Source: Cryobacterium sp. SO1 (lineage in GTDB: Bacteria; Actinomycetota; Actinomycetes; Actinomycetales; Microbacteriaceae). From it: DNA of 64,000 nt. The stretch lies in contig NZ_CP067394.1 of NCBI RefSeq assembly GCF_004210215.2, positions 2,790,001 to 2,854,000 of the forward strand, in the 5' to 3' direction. A program made the position numbers and the translations under genes. Below the pieces are notes generated by a model. That model did not search any database, was not told the DNA's origin, and saw nothing but the letters and a program-made list of their open reading frames with translations. Below, one piece after another: positions 1 through 8,206 of this stretch. Positions within the stretch are counted from its first letter, which is position 1. Every line of letters starts with the position of its first letter.

Positions 1-1826
1 CGTTCGACGCCCCAGAGCACCGCATAGGGCAGCAGCTTCTCGTAGAGCTTCACCCGTTCCACGGTGCCGGCGGCGGATGCGCCGGATGCGGCGGCCTGCG
101 TGCCGGCTGCGGCGGGCTGCGCTCCTGGGACCGTTCGCGGCACCGTGACGCGCAGCGCGCCCTCCGGGCTCTGAAGCATGCGGAACCTGTCGGCCTCGGC
201 GAGGTCGAGGTAGACCTTCATGCCGGTGAGGTAGTCGCGGCGCTCGACGCCGGCCGCGCTGAGCAGCACCGGGCGACGTGACACGGCGACACCGACGATC
301 ACGGTGGCCGCGGCAAGGAGCAGCAACGGGGACCACCAGACCGATGGTGGGTTGGCGATCGCGAGAACCGCCACCACGAACACAACAACCGCCGCGAGGC
401 CGATCAGCACGCGGATTCGGGTGCGGGTCAGGGCTGGCCGGGCCCGACAGCCACGGGCGGTGTTGCGCACCGTGGCATCGGCCGTCGCGGCGGCCAGCCC
501 ACGGGCGAGCGCATCGTTGGTGACCCCGAGTTCGCAGACTGCCCCCTCGGCCAGGCCGGGGAAGAGCGTGGCGAGCACGGCGAGCTCCTGGTCGTCGACA
601 CCATCCACAGCCAGCAGCTGCAACGTGTAATCGCCGCCCGTGGCGCTCACCGGGTAATCGAGGATGCGCACCTTGCCGCGCACCGCGAAACTCACGATCT
701 GCGCGGCCATGGCGCTGCGGGTGCGACCGATGAGGTCGGCGGCCTCGAGAAGGTTGTACCCCTGCGGCACGCTGTACTGGGCGATGATGGTGCCAGGCTT
801 AGGGTCGCGGGGGCGCACGAAGACCCGGGCGAGCGCGAACACCCCGCCGAGCAGGGCGATGCCGAGAAGGCCGAACGGAAACCCGCCGAGGACCGCCGCG
901 GGGCCGAAGCCTGGCGCCGTGTTGCTGTCGGGCTGCGCCTGGGCGGGCACCTGCACGAAGGTGCCGGCGGTGAAGCCGATGGCCACCGTGAGGTTCTCGC
1001 CCGGGCCCAGGTTGGTGGCTTCAGCGGTGAACAGCTGCCCGGTTGCGGCCTCGGGGGCTGCGGTATCCGGCACTGCGGCATCGGGGTCGGCCTCCTGCAC
1101 GATCTGGCAGGCGCCGCTTTCGCCCTGGGCGCCGGTGTAGCAGGCACTGTTGCCGGTGAGGAAGGGGGCGATGGCCGGGGCGACGTGCACCCGGGCGGTG
1201 ACGGAGCCGAACGGCTGGTCGAAGCCGGTGCCGTTGGTGTCCCAGTAGAGCTCGTCGTCGTTGGTGTCCGCGAAGGCGCGCACGACGTTCTGCTGGGTGT
1301 AGCTGATGACATAGGTCTGGGTGCCGCGCACGAATTCGTCGGTGCCGAGCGCGAGTTCGGTGAAGCCGTTGCTGACCTCGGTCTCGAAGTAGACCGGGTC
1401 GCCCGCGGCATCGGTGACCGATTCGACGCTCGTGTTCAGCGGCACGCCGTCGTAGTCGTTCGGGATTGCCCGGATGATCCCCCGGTTCTGGTCGAAATCG
1501 GGGAACTCCGCCACGAATCTCTCCACGGTGCGCAGCGTGGAGTGCCCGATCGAGTCCCGGTCGAGGTAGTACTCCCCCGCGTACGACGCGAAAGTGAAGT
1601 CCGAAGTGTCCGCGGGCACGGCGGCGCGGGCGCTGCCGGCCAGGCTCGACCGGGCGGACAAACCCGCCACGTTCGCAGGAACCGCAGAGCCCGCCGAAAC
1701 CGCCGTCGCCGTCCCACCGGCCACCCCCAGAGAGCCCGGCGCAACGGCCATCGCCGCCACCGGGGCGCCGAGCGCCAGCACGGAAGCGATAACCAGGCCG
1801 GACAGGACTTTCAGAAAACGAGTCAC
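1..1826 (-). CDS. DUF2207 family membrane protein, C-terminus cut by window edge
   Basis: Predicted exported membrane protein of unknown function; 608 residues are visible and the C-terminus lies beyond the window. The GTG start at 1826-1824 overlaps the stop of the upstream gene (GTGA), and GGAGG sits immediately upstream, so coupled translation is likely. Residues 1-27 (MTRFLKVLSGLVIASVLALG...) form a signal peptide. A beta-rich extracellular part containing YYLDRDSIGHSTLRTVERF, typical of DUF2207, follows. A membrane segment (FPFGLLGIALLGGVFALARV) then precedes a cytoplasmic part, followed by two further hydrophobic stretches. Family assignment rests on this architecture and the N-terminal motif; biochemical role is unknown. 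Confidence 0.85.
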   Translation of the reverse strand, partial: MTRFLKVLSGLVIASVLALGAPVAAMAVAPGSLGVAGGTATAVSAGSAVPANVAGLSARSSLAGSARAAVPADTSDFTFASYAGEYYLDRDSIGHSTLRTVERFVAEFPDFDQNRGIIRAIPNDYDGVPLNTSVESVTDAAGDPVYFETEVSNGFTELALGTDEFVRGTQTYVISYTQQNVVRAFADTNDDELYWDTNGTGFDQPFGSVTARVHVAPAIAPFLTGNSACYTGAQGESGACQIVQEADPDAAVPDTAAPEAATGQLFTAEATNLGPGENLTVAIGFTAGTFVQVPAQAQPDSNTAPGFGPAAVLGGFPFGLLGIALLGGVFALARVFVRPRDPKPGTIIAQYSVPQGYNLLEAADLIGRTRSAMAAQIVSFAVRGKVRILDYPVSATGGDYTLQLLAVDGVDDQELAVLATLFPGLAEGAVCELGVTNDALARGLAAATADATVRNTARGCRARPALTRTRIRVLIGLAAVVVFVVAVLAIANPPSVWWSPLLLLAAATVIVGVAVSRRPVLLSAAGVERRDYLTGMKVYLDLAEADRFRMLQSPEGALRVTVPRTVPGAQPAAAGTQAAASGASAAGTVERVKLYEKLLPYAVLWGVE

Positions 1827-2227
1827 GCCTCCGAGCCTAGTGAACCCCTCACGTTCAGAGAATCGACGCGGCGCTCGAGAACGGCGCCGGCGGGGAACAC
1901 GCCGGCCAGGGCGATGAGCTCGTCAATGACGTGTGCGACCGGCCGGCTGGTGCAGCATTTGCACCAATCCTGCAGATCGAAGCTCGCGGTCAGCGCCGCT
2001 TCGTATTCGGTGCGGGTGAGACCGACGATCTCCCGCACCAGCGCGGTCGTGGTGTTCTTGTTCGAGCTCATACCCGCGAACGATCGCCCGCACGGGCACG
2101 GACCGTCGGGGCGGCGCCGGCTGGCCGGGCACACATCCCGCAGCCAGACAAGCTCCCCCTCCACGCATCCGGTCGAATCGCTTGCCCGCGCGCCCTGGGT
2201 CGCCGAGGTGGCCACCAATACCCTCAT
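1823..2227 (-). CDS. Small conserved actinobacterial protein with CxCGR motif
   Basis: 134-residue cytoplasmic protein of unknown function. It opens with MRVLVATSATQGARASD, contains CVEGELVWLRDVC, then PCPCGRSFAGMSS followed by NKNTTTALV, and ends with a paired-cysteine stretch (DWCKCC). The Cys pairs suggest a metal-binding fold. I recall this N-terminal pattern as a small conserved actinobacterial family (possibly DUF7715) but cannot confirm the number. ATG at 2227 has a good Shine-Dalgarno (GGAG, 7 nt upstream). Its stop overlaps the DUF2207 gene start by 4 nt, so the two probably form an operon. Confidence 0.75.
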   Translation of the reverse strand: MRVLVATSATQGARASDSTGCVEGELVWLRDVCPASRRRPDGPCPCGRSFAGMSSNKNTTTALVREIVGLTRTEYEAALTASFDLQDWCKCCTSRPVAHVIDELIALAGVFPAGAVLERRVDSLNVRGSLGSEA

Positions 2228-2337
2228 GATCTGCTCCGTTTTCTCGGCACGAGGGTTGATGAGTAGTTGACGTCAGGCTAAACCGCGCCACCGACATCCG
2301 CCCCGCGGCGCGTACCGGCTGCGCTCGACTGCCCGGC

Positions 2338-3315
2338 TCAGAACCCTTCGGGAGCGTGCGGGCGATACGGGACAACAAGCCGGGCGAGTTCGTCGTCGGT
2401 GAGGGTGAGATCGACGGAGGCGACGGCATCCGTGAGGTGGTGGGCTTGCGTCGCGCCCACGATCGGCGAGGTCACCGCCGGCTGCTGGCGCACCCAGGCC
2501 AGCGCCACCTGCGCTCGCGGCACCCCGCGCTCGGCGGCGACCTGCGCGACGGCCTCGGCGATCTCGCGGTCGCCCTCTTCCCGCTGCTTGTAAAGGGTCT
2601 GGCCGAAGGTGTCGGTTTGGGAGCGGGCGGTGGTGTCGTCCCAGTCGCGGGTGAGCTTGCCGCGCGCCAGCGGGCTCCACGGCAGCACGCCGACGCCCTG
2701 GTCGAGGCAGAACGGATGCATCTCGCGTTCCTCCTCGCGGTTGAGCAGGTTGTATTGGTCCTGCATCGACACGAAGCGGGTTGAGCCGGCCAGGTCGGCG
2801 GTGTACTGGGCCTTCGCGAACTGCCAGGCGTACATCGACGAGGCGCCGATGTAGCGGGCCTTGCCGGCCTTGACCACATCGTGCAGCGCCGCCATGGTCT
2901 CCGCGATCGAGGTCAGCGGGTCCCAGCGGTGAATCTGGTACAGATCCACGTGGTCGGTGCCCAGCCGGGTGAGGCTGTGGTCGATCTCGGCCAGGATGGC
3001 GCGCCGGGAGAGTCCGGCGCCGTTCGGGCCCGGCCGCATCCGGCCGTGCACCTTGGTGGCCAGCACGTACGCGTCCCTGGTGCTGAAGTCCCGCAGCGCC
3101 CGGCCCAGGATTTCCTCGCTGCTGCCGTCGGAATACACGTTGGCGGTGTCGAAGGAGGTGATACCGGCCTCCAGCGCCTGCTGGATCAGCGGCCGGCTGG
3201 TCTCCTCCGGCAGGGTCCAGGCGTGGTTGCCGCGCATCGGGTTGCCAAAACTCATGCAGCCCAGCGTGATCGCCGACACCTCGAGGCCGGTGGTGCCCAG
3301 GCGTAGGTATTTCAT
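2338..3315 (-). CDS. Aldo/keto reductase
   Basis: 325-residue NADPH-dependent aldo/keto reductase, a soluble TIM-barrel enzyme reducing aldehydes or ketones; the substrate cannot be told. The catalytic tetrad is visible as D56 and Y61 (in SFDTANVYSDG), K88 (VLATKVHG) and H129 (DLYQIHRWD). The C-terminal part carries the usual cofactor region ending SPIVGATQAHHL. The ATG at 3315 is chosen because MKYLRLGTTGLEVS is the family's canonical N-terminus and GAAGGGA lies upstream; the reading frame stays open further upstream but without a family match. It is followed by a 110-bp gap and preceded by a small membrane-protein gene on the same strand. Confidence 0.93.
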   Translation of the reverse strand: MKYLRLGTTGLEVSAITLGCMSFGNPMRGNHAWTLPEETSRPLIQQALEAGITSFDTANVYSDGSSEEILGRALRDFSTRDAYVLATKVHGRMRPGPNGAGLSRRAILAEIDHSLTRLGTDHVDLYQIHRWDPLTSIAETMAALHDVVKAGKARYIGASSMYAWQFAKAQYTADLAGSTRFVSMQDQYNLLNREEEREMHPFCLDQGVGVLPWSPLARGKLTRDWDDTTARSQTDTFGQTLYKQREEGDREIAEAVAQVAAERGVPRAQVALAWVRQQPAVTSPIVGATQAHHLTDAVASVDLTLTDDELARLVVPYRPHAPEGF

Positions 3316-3346
3316 GGGGGTCCCTTCGTCGCGAAAGCCGAGAGTG

Positions 3347-3550
3347 TTACAGTCCGGCGCCCCGGCCGGTGTTGCGGATGTTCGGCCCCTGGGCCGCTTC
3401 GGTCGCGCTGCGGGCGGCCTGCTCGGCCCGCTCCCGGTTCGACAACGGTGCCGAGCGGCTTCGCCGCGAGACGAGGTAGAGGAACACGGAGATCGCGATG
3501 GCTGCGACCACCAGGATGATGCCAAGGATGAGGCTGAACGATTCGGACAT
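3347..3550 (-). CDS. Small single-pass membrane protein
   Basis: 67-residue protein with one N-terminal transmembrane helix (about residues 5-27, LILGIILVVAAIAISVFLYL) followed by a basic, Ala/Arg-rich cytoplasmic tail. Strong Shine-Dalgarno TGGAGGA lies 5 nt before the ATG. No family recognised. It lies 31 bp upstream of the aldo/keto reductase and may be cotranscribed with it. Confidence 0.7.
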   Translation of the reverse strand: MSESFSLILGIILVVAAIAISVFLYLVSRRSRSAPLSNRERAEQAARSATEAAQGPNIRNTGRGAGL

Positions 3551-3679
3551 GAGTCCTCCAGGTATTGCGGACAGACCGGCGGACGGTCGCGCGGGCCGGT
3601 CCGGCCTTCACTCGTGTCTACAGTCTGGCGGCGCTGGCGTCAATTGCGCGGGCGGTGACGGTGAATCCGTTTCGGCCGG

Positions 3680-3742
3680 CCCGGGCGGGATCGGTGGCGG
3701 CCCGGGCGGGATCGGTGGCGGCCCGGGCGGGATCGGTGGCGG
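3680..3742. repeat. Three 21-bp direct tandem repeats
   Basis: The unit CCCGGGCGGGATCGGTGGCG plus G is repeated three times without interruption, followed by a partial fourth copy at 3743. It lies outside any supported gene. Confidence 0.9.
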
Positions 3743-3811
3743 CCGGGCGGGCGCGTCTGCGACCTATGTGGGGCGCCGCGCGAGTGCGGCTTGGCGGGTC
3801 TGCGTTGCTAG

Positions 3812-3869
3812 GCGGGTGCCGCGCCGCTAGGCGGGTGGCGCGCCACCGGCATAGCGGCGCCTACCCCGC
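3812..3869. repeat. 58-bp palindrome, copy 1
   Basis: Two 29-nt arms meet at 3840/3841. The centre is GGTGGCG|CGCCACC. The left arm has GCGGGTGCCGCGCCGC and the right arm AGCGGCGCCTACCCCGC, so pairing runs almost the whole length. Confidence 0.85.
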
Positions 3870-4098
3870 ACACCTCGCGCCCCGCACACCTCACGCTCGC
3901 TCTGCGCGCACCTCACGCTCGCTCTGCGCACACCTCACGCCCCCGCGCCCTGCACACCTCACACCCTCGCTTCCCGGCGCCCTCGCCCTCCTCGCGCCCC
4001 ACGCCCCACGCCCCACGACCGACGACCGACGACCGACGACCGACGACCGACCAGCCGAGCGGATGCGGCGCCGGCGCCGGGCGCGGTACGCTCCCGTC

Positions 4099-4503
4099 AT
4101 GGTCGATCGTTACCGCTCCGTTGAGGAGTTCCTCGCCGCCCAGCCCGCCGAGCGCCTCCCGGTGATCGAAGCGCTCCGGCAACTCGTGCTCGAGGCCGGT
4201 CCCGGCGCACGGGAGCACATCAAGTGGAACTCCCCCAGCTACGTGGTCGGCGGGGTCGATCAGGCCACCATCAGCGCGCAGGGCAAGAATGGCGTGCGCC
4301 TGGTGCTGCACCGCGGCGCCACGACCGCCGAGAACAGGGCTGCAGCATCCGCTTTCGTCGGCGACCCGTACGGCCTGCTCACCTGGCACTCCGACATTCG
4401 GGCGAGCCTGCTCGTCACCGATCTCGCCGACCTGGCCGGTAAACGGGACGCGGCCGTCGGAGTCGTTCGGGCGTGGCTCGCGGCGGACTCGGTCTCGCGC
4501 TGA
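4099..4503 (+). CDS. DUF1801 domain protein
   Basis: 134-residue soluble protein. The N-terminal half (VEEFLAAQPAERLPVIEALRQLV ... GAREHIKWNSPSYVVGG) is the DUF1801/YdhG-like fold, with the hallmark HIKWNSPSY segment at about residues 38-46; the second half contains GVRLVLHRG. Function of the family is not established. No clear Shine-Dalgarno precedes the ATG, which follows a repeat-rich region, but a family-like N-terminus starts here. It stands alone on the plus strand. Confidence 0.82.
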   Translation: MVDRYRSVEEFLAAQPAERLPVIEALRQLVLEAGPGAREHIKWNSPSYVVGGVDQATISAQGKNGVRLVLHRGATTAENRAAASAFVGDPYGLLTWHSDIRASLLVTDLADLAGKRDAAVGVVRAWLAADSVSR

Positions 4504-4611
4504 ACCAGAACCCAGCCCGGCTGGATTGGAAAATCGAAGCACAGCGAGAATACGCATGTGACAACGGAATGCGCCCCGGTTCTCCGCGGCTGACCGCCGT
4601 CGGCACATAGC

Positions 4612-4624
4612 CCTGCAGGAGTTA
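4612..4624. repeat. Lone half-site of the CATAACTCCTGCA inverted repeat
   Basis: CTGCAGGAGTTAT matches one terminal arm of the two ~96-bp elements at 27259 and 43065, but no opposite arm lies within about 100 bp on either side. It may be a remnant or a chance match. Confidence 0.3.
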
Positions 4625-4760
4625 TACCCCCGATCACGCGGTTTCGCGCGGGGTGCGGCCAGGCTGCACGGGCACCTTTCGCAGGCACGACCGCGGCAGT
4701 ACCGTGTCTGGCGTGAGGCGGATGCCCACCTCACGGACGACACCGATCGGGAGGCCCACC

Positions 4761-5171
4761 TTGACGAGCACGCCCACCCGCCGCGACGGTTACCTGCCGC
4801 CCAGCCGCTTCATGTTGCACGTCGTCAACCCCGTCGCCCGGGCCTGCGGGGCTCCCACCCTCATCGTGCGGGGGCGCCTGAGCGGCCGGGAGATCAGCAC
4901 CCCGGTGGCACCGTTTCGCTATCAGGGCCACCGGTACGTGATCGCCGGTCGTGGCCAGACCCAATGGGTGCGCAACCTCCGGGTCGCCGGACGCTGCGAG
5001 CTACGCGTCGCCTGGCGCCGCCACCCGTATCGGGCCACCGAACTGCGCGGGCTCGAGCACGACGAGGTCGCCGCGGACTATCTGGAGAAGCTGGGCCGGC
5101 GCGCGGGTCCGTTCCTCTCCGAGCTGCCGGATCCGGCTGACCATCCGATCTTCCGGCTCGAACCCTGCTAA
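4761..5171 (+). CDS. Deazaflavin-dependent nitroreductase-like protein (DUF385 type)
   Basis: 136-residue split-barrel protein resembling the F420-dependent nitroreductase (Ddn/DUF385) family. Features are PPSRFMLHVVNPVARACG near the start, then the sheet segment TLIVRGRLSGREISTPVAPFRYQGHRYVI and GRGQTQWVRNLRVAGRCELRV, which matches the family's GG..p.WyhNL.a.p.v.v pattern. I chose the TTG at 4761 because GGGAGG lies 6 nt upstream; an in-frame ATG at 4722 and GTG at 4713 are alternatives. Cofactor use is inferred from the family. It converges with the FAD monooxygenase gene 29 bp away. Confidence 0.75.
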   Translation: MTSTPTRRDGYLPPSRFMLHVVNPVARACGAPTLIVRGRLSGREISTPVAPFRYQGHRYVIAGRGQTQWVRNLRVAGRCELRVAWRRHPYRATELRGLEHDEVAADYLEKLGRRAGPFLSELPDPADHPIFRLEPC

Positions 5172-5200
5172 GCACCGGTCCGTAGCTGACTATCGATCGC

Positions 5201-6868
5201 TCAGCGCACGGGCAGCCCCACCATGCGCAGCCACGCCGCCAGGTGCAACTCGTCAAGCACCGGTGCCCGCAGCGCCGCGTAGCCGTCCGGCCGCACGACG
5301 AGCATGCCGGTGCCTGGCCGGTCGTCAAGCCGGTAGCTGTGCACCAGCGGACCGAGCATCCGTTCGGGCACCGGTCGTGCGTCGGCCTGCAGCAGGATGT
5401 GCACGCCCGGCCGCGCGAGCAACGCGTGCAGGCGAACCCGGCGGCCCTCGCAGCGCACCAGGGTGTCGGCCACCCGCGATCCCGGCCGCAACCCCCGCCG
5501 GGCCAGCCCGCCCTGCACCGGGGTGAGCGACGCGCGCAGGTCCATCGACAGCGGGCTGTGCGTGTAGCGCAACCGGAACTGCGCGAGGGTGCGCACGCCG
5601 GCCGCAGTGAGCCGGCGCTGCCGGATAAGCCAGGGCAGCAGTGGGGCCACCACCGGCACCAGCACCGCCCGGCCGAGCTGGGCCAGCGGATGCAGGCTCG
5701 CCTCGGCCCAGTACATGGCGTGCGTCAGGCGCAACACGGCCCGGTCGGCGGGGCGGCGCTCAAGGGCGTAGGAGTCCAGCAGCGCCGAGCCGGGCCGGGC
5801 GGCCGACAGCCCGGCGCCGTCATCCGCGCCCGGCGCCGGGACCGGTCGCCGGCCGGCCGCGGCGGCGAAGGCCAGCTTCCAGCCGAGGTTCACGGCGTCG
5901 TGGATGCCGGCGTTCATGCCCTGCGCCCCCGCCGGCGAATGCACATGGGCGGCGTCGCCGGCGACGAACAGCGGTCCGCGGCTGAACCTGCTGGCGATCC
6001 GGTGCTGCAGCCGCACCCGAGCCGACCAGGCCACCTCGGTGATCTGCGCCGGCAACCCGGCCTCGTCAACCAGCCCCTGCAACTGCTCCTGCGGCACGGG
6101 CGGCCCCGGTTGGCCAAGCGGCTGCCGGTCCTCGCCCGCCCGCCGGGTAGCGAGCATCCGCCAACGGGCCCGCTCGCCCACGTTGAACAGGAACACCAGC
6201 CCGCGCCGCGCAAGGACCACGTGCGCGACCCCCTTCTCGAGCATCACCGGCGCCACCCGGCGCGATTCGCCGCCGGCGGGCCCCAGCTCCACGTCGGCGA
6301 GCACCACCTCCTCGTTGTAGTCGCCGCCGAGAAAGCCACCCACCGAACGGCGCACCAGGCTCGCCGGTCCGTCGCAGCCGACCAGGAACCGGCACAGCAC
6401 GTCCTCGTCCGGCCCGCCGTCCGCGGTCCGCAGCACCGACCGGGCGCCGCCCTGGCCCAACCGCGCCAGCCGCACCACCTCGGTGCCGCGTTCCACCACC
6501 ACCCCGCGCTCGGCGAGCGCCGAAGCCAGCACCGCCTCCACGTCCGCCTGCCGGATCAGCAGCAGGTGCGGGAAGGCGGTGCCGGCCAGGGCGAGCTGCT
6601 CGATCGATACCGGCACCACCCGCGTGCGCAGGTGCAGCCGCATCGACGGCGAGGTCACGCCGAGCTCGAGCAGGGCATCCGTCACCCCCAACGGGCGCAG
6701 AAGTTCGAGGGTGCGCGGATGCATCACCACGGCCCGCGACGGCTGGAACGGCGCCGGCCGGCGCTCGACGACCCGCACCACGGCGCCGTGGTCCACGGCC
6801 TCCAGGGCCAGGGCCAGCCCGGTGGTGCCGGCTCCCACGACAAGAAGGTCCACGTCGAAATCGGTCAT
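5201..6868 (-). CDS. FAD-dependent aromatic monooxygenase (PheA/TfdB type)
   Basis: 555-residue flavoprotein of the class A hydroxylase family, using NAD(P)H and O2 to hydroxylate aromatic substrates. Visible are the N-terminal Rossmann motif DLLVVGAGTTGLALALEA with VVERRPAPF, the second FAD motif FVAGDAAHVHSPAGAQGMNAG with HDAVNLGWKLA, and a C-terminal thioredoxin-like domain (VHILLQADARPVPERM...) typical of phenol hydroxylases. The ATG at 6868 has no Shine-Dalgarno of its own but overlaps by ATGA the stop of a short ORF that has an excellent one (6865-6987), so translation is probably coupled. Substrate unknown. Confidence 0.88.
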   Translation of the reverse strand: MTDFDVDLLVVGAGTTGLALALEAVDHGAVVRVVERRPAPFQPSRAVVMHPRTLELLRPLGVTDALLELGVTSPSMRLHLRTRVVPVSIEQLALAGTAFPHLLLIRQADVEAVLASALAERGVVVERGTEVVRLARLGQGGARSVLRTADGGPDEDVLCRFLVGCDGPASLVRRSVGGFLGGDYNEEVVLADVELGPAGGESRRVAPVMLEKGVAHVVLARRGLVFLFNVGERARWRMLATRRAGEDRQPLGQPGPPVPQEQLQGLVDEAGLPAQITEVAWSARVRLQHRIASRFSRGPLFVAGDAAHVHSPAGAQGMNAGIHDAVNLGWKLAFAAAAGRRPVPAPGADDGAGLSAARPGSALLDSYALERRPADRAVLRLTHAMYWAEASLHPLAQLGRAVLVPVVAPLLPWLIRQRRLTAAGVRTLAQFRLRYTHSPLSMDLRASLTPVQGGLARRGLRPGSRVADTLVRCEGRRVRLHALLARPGVHILLQADARPVPERMLGPLVHSYRLDDRPGTGMLVVRPDGYAALRAPVLDELHLAAWLRMVGLPVR

Positions 6869-6987
6869 ACCGGTTCGCGCATCCGGCCCGTGCATAATGC
6901 TCTGCACCCGAAACCACCGGTGCCCGCCACGCAGGCGGTCAGGCCCGGCACCGCGGGGCCCAACGGCAGGGGCGGTTTCTCGTGCAT
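6865..6987 (-). CDS. 40-codon upstream ORF coupled to the monooxygenase
   Basis: ATG at 6987 is preceded at 7 nt by a near-perfect Shine-Dalgarno (GGGAGGAG, 7002-6995). The 40-residue product (MHEKPPLPLGPAVPGLTACV and 20 more, three cysteines) ends in a TGA that overlaps the monooxygenase ATG as ATGA. It may be a leader peptide or a true micro-protein; its sequence matches nothing I know. The ribosome-binding evidence is stronger than that for the downstream gene itself. Confidence 0.5.
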   Translation of the reverse strand: MHEKPPLPLGPAVPGLTACVAGTGGFGCRALCTGRMREPV

Positions 6988-7251
6988 CCGGTCGCTCCTC
7001 CCACTGCCGGCGGCGGCCACCCGTCGTCGGCGGCCGGTGCACGACGCTGCCAGCATAAGCAACCCATCCGTTCCGGGGAAGGCCCGGCCGGGGCGCGCTG
7101 CCTCCGGGCATTCGTCGGCGATTCCGCCCGGTGCGCGGTAACCTCAAGCCAGGTGCCCCCCCGCCCACCTCGCTCCACCCGATACCGTCCCGAAGGACAC
7201 ATCATCCCGAATTCCCCGCTTGACGCCCCGTGGCCATCCACCGTTGAGCCG

Positions 7252-7755
7252 ATGGTGCACCTCGTTCAGCTGAGCGCGGTCACCATCGACGCCCTCGCCG
7301 AGGATGACCTGGAACTGGCCAATGAGCAGGCCGCGGTGGAGTTGAGTCCGTTCTTTGTGGAACCGGCCAGCGCCAACACCTGGCGGCACCGCAGCCGCCA
7401 GCTTGCCACAACGCCGGAGGACGCGAGCTGGATCACCCGGGTGATCTACGACCCCACCCGGCGCCTCGCCGTCGGCCAGTCCGGCTACCACGGCGCTCCC
7501 GACGCCACCGGCATGGTCGAGGTGGGCTACGCCGTGGATGCGGCCTACCGCCGGCAGGGCTACGCGCGCGCCGCGCTCACCGCGCTGCTTCACCGCGCCG
7601 GCCTCGAACCCACGGTCACGGTCGTTCGGGCCACCATCAGCCCGGACAACCTGCCCTCGCGGGCCCTCATCGCCCAGTTCGGTTTCGTCGAGGTGGGCGA
7701 GCAGTGGGACGACGAGGACGGCCTGGAAACCATCTTCGAGCTGCCCCTCCGCTGA
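7252..7755 (+). CDS. GNAT family N-acetyltransferase
   Basis: 167-residue acetyl-CoA-dependent acyltransferase of the GCN5-related (RimJ-like) family; acceptor unknown. The acetyl-CoA loop is seen in MVEVGYAVDAAYRRQGYARAAL (R-R-Q-G-Y-A), followed by ATISPDNLPSRALIAQFGFVEVG, the usual N..S..l....GF.. motif. ATG at 7252 is the first in-frame ATG but lacks a Shine-Dalgarno. GAAGGA at 7192-7197 precedes in-frame ATC codons at 7201/7204, so a rare upstream start cannot be excluded. It is divergent from the monooxygenase locus across about 260 bp with no other feature seen. Confidence 0.85.
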   Translation: MVHLVQLSAVTIDALAEDDLELANEQAAVELSPFFVEPASANTWRHRSRQLATTPEDASWITRVIYDPTRRLAVGQSGYHGAPDATGMVEVGYAVDAAYRRQGYARAALTALLHRAGLEPTVTVVRATISPDNLPSRALIAQFGFVEVGEQWDDEDGLETIFELPLR

Positions 7756-8206
7756 GCCGGCCGCTGCGGCGGTGGCGCGGGCGGTGGCGGTTGATGGTGG
7801 CGGTGGCCGGTGGCCGGTGGCGGTTGGTGGTGGCGGTGGCCGGTGGTGCATCCGCTGCCGCGGCACTCGTTCATGCCCGCGGCACTAGTTGGTTCCCGCG
7901 GCACTAGTTGGTTCCCGCGGCACTGGTAACAACACGTGCCACCGGGAGCAACACGGGCCACCGGGAGCAACACGCGCCGGCGGGAACAACACGGGCCACC
8001 AACGCACCCTCCGCTCATGCCGCCGTGCCGGCACTCGTGCGTGAATCCGTCGCCGCACGCGCACGAAGCGGATGCCCACGCGCACCCGCCCGAGTGCGTC
8101 ACCGACGGCATCCATGCCAAGCTTGAAGCCCGTGCATCGCACCCGCCGAATCGGCGGACCGCCCACGATCACCCATCACCTCACCATCAGAGAGTCCGTT
8201 GACGCA
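7756..8206. repeat. Intergenic short-repeat region
   Basis: No gene supported. 7771-7846 is made of GGTGGCGGT/GGCCGGTGG repeats. About 7855-7925 has three copies of a ~19-bp unit (TTCCCGCGGCACTAGTTGG and variants). About 7926-8000 has four imperfect copies of a ~20-bp unit around GGGAGCAACACGGGCCACC. The remainder is ordinary GC-rich sequence upstream of the MFS gene. Confidence 0.65.

Larger units (their letters stand above)
3551..4098. other. Repeat-rich intergenic region between divergent genes
   Basis: No credible gene. The region holds three 21-bp tandem copies at 3680-3742, a 58-bp palindrome at 3812-3869, a stretch of imperfect CACCTCACGC-type repeats (about 3870-4010) and a heptamer run (GACCGAC, about five copies, 4018-4052). 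Base composition is strongly biased by these repeats. Confidence 0.6.
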
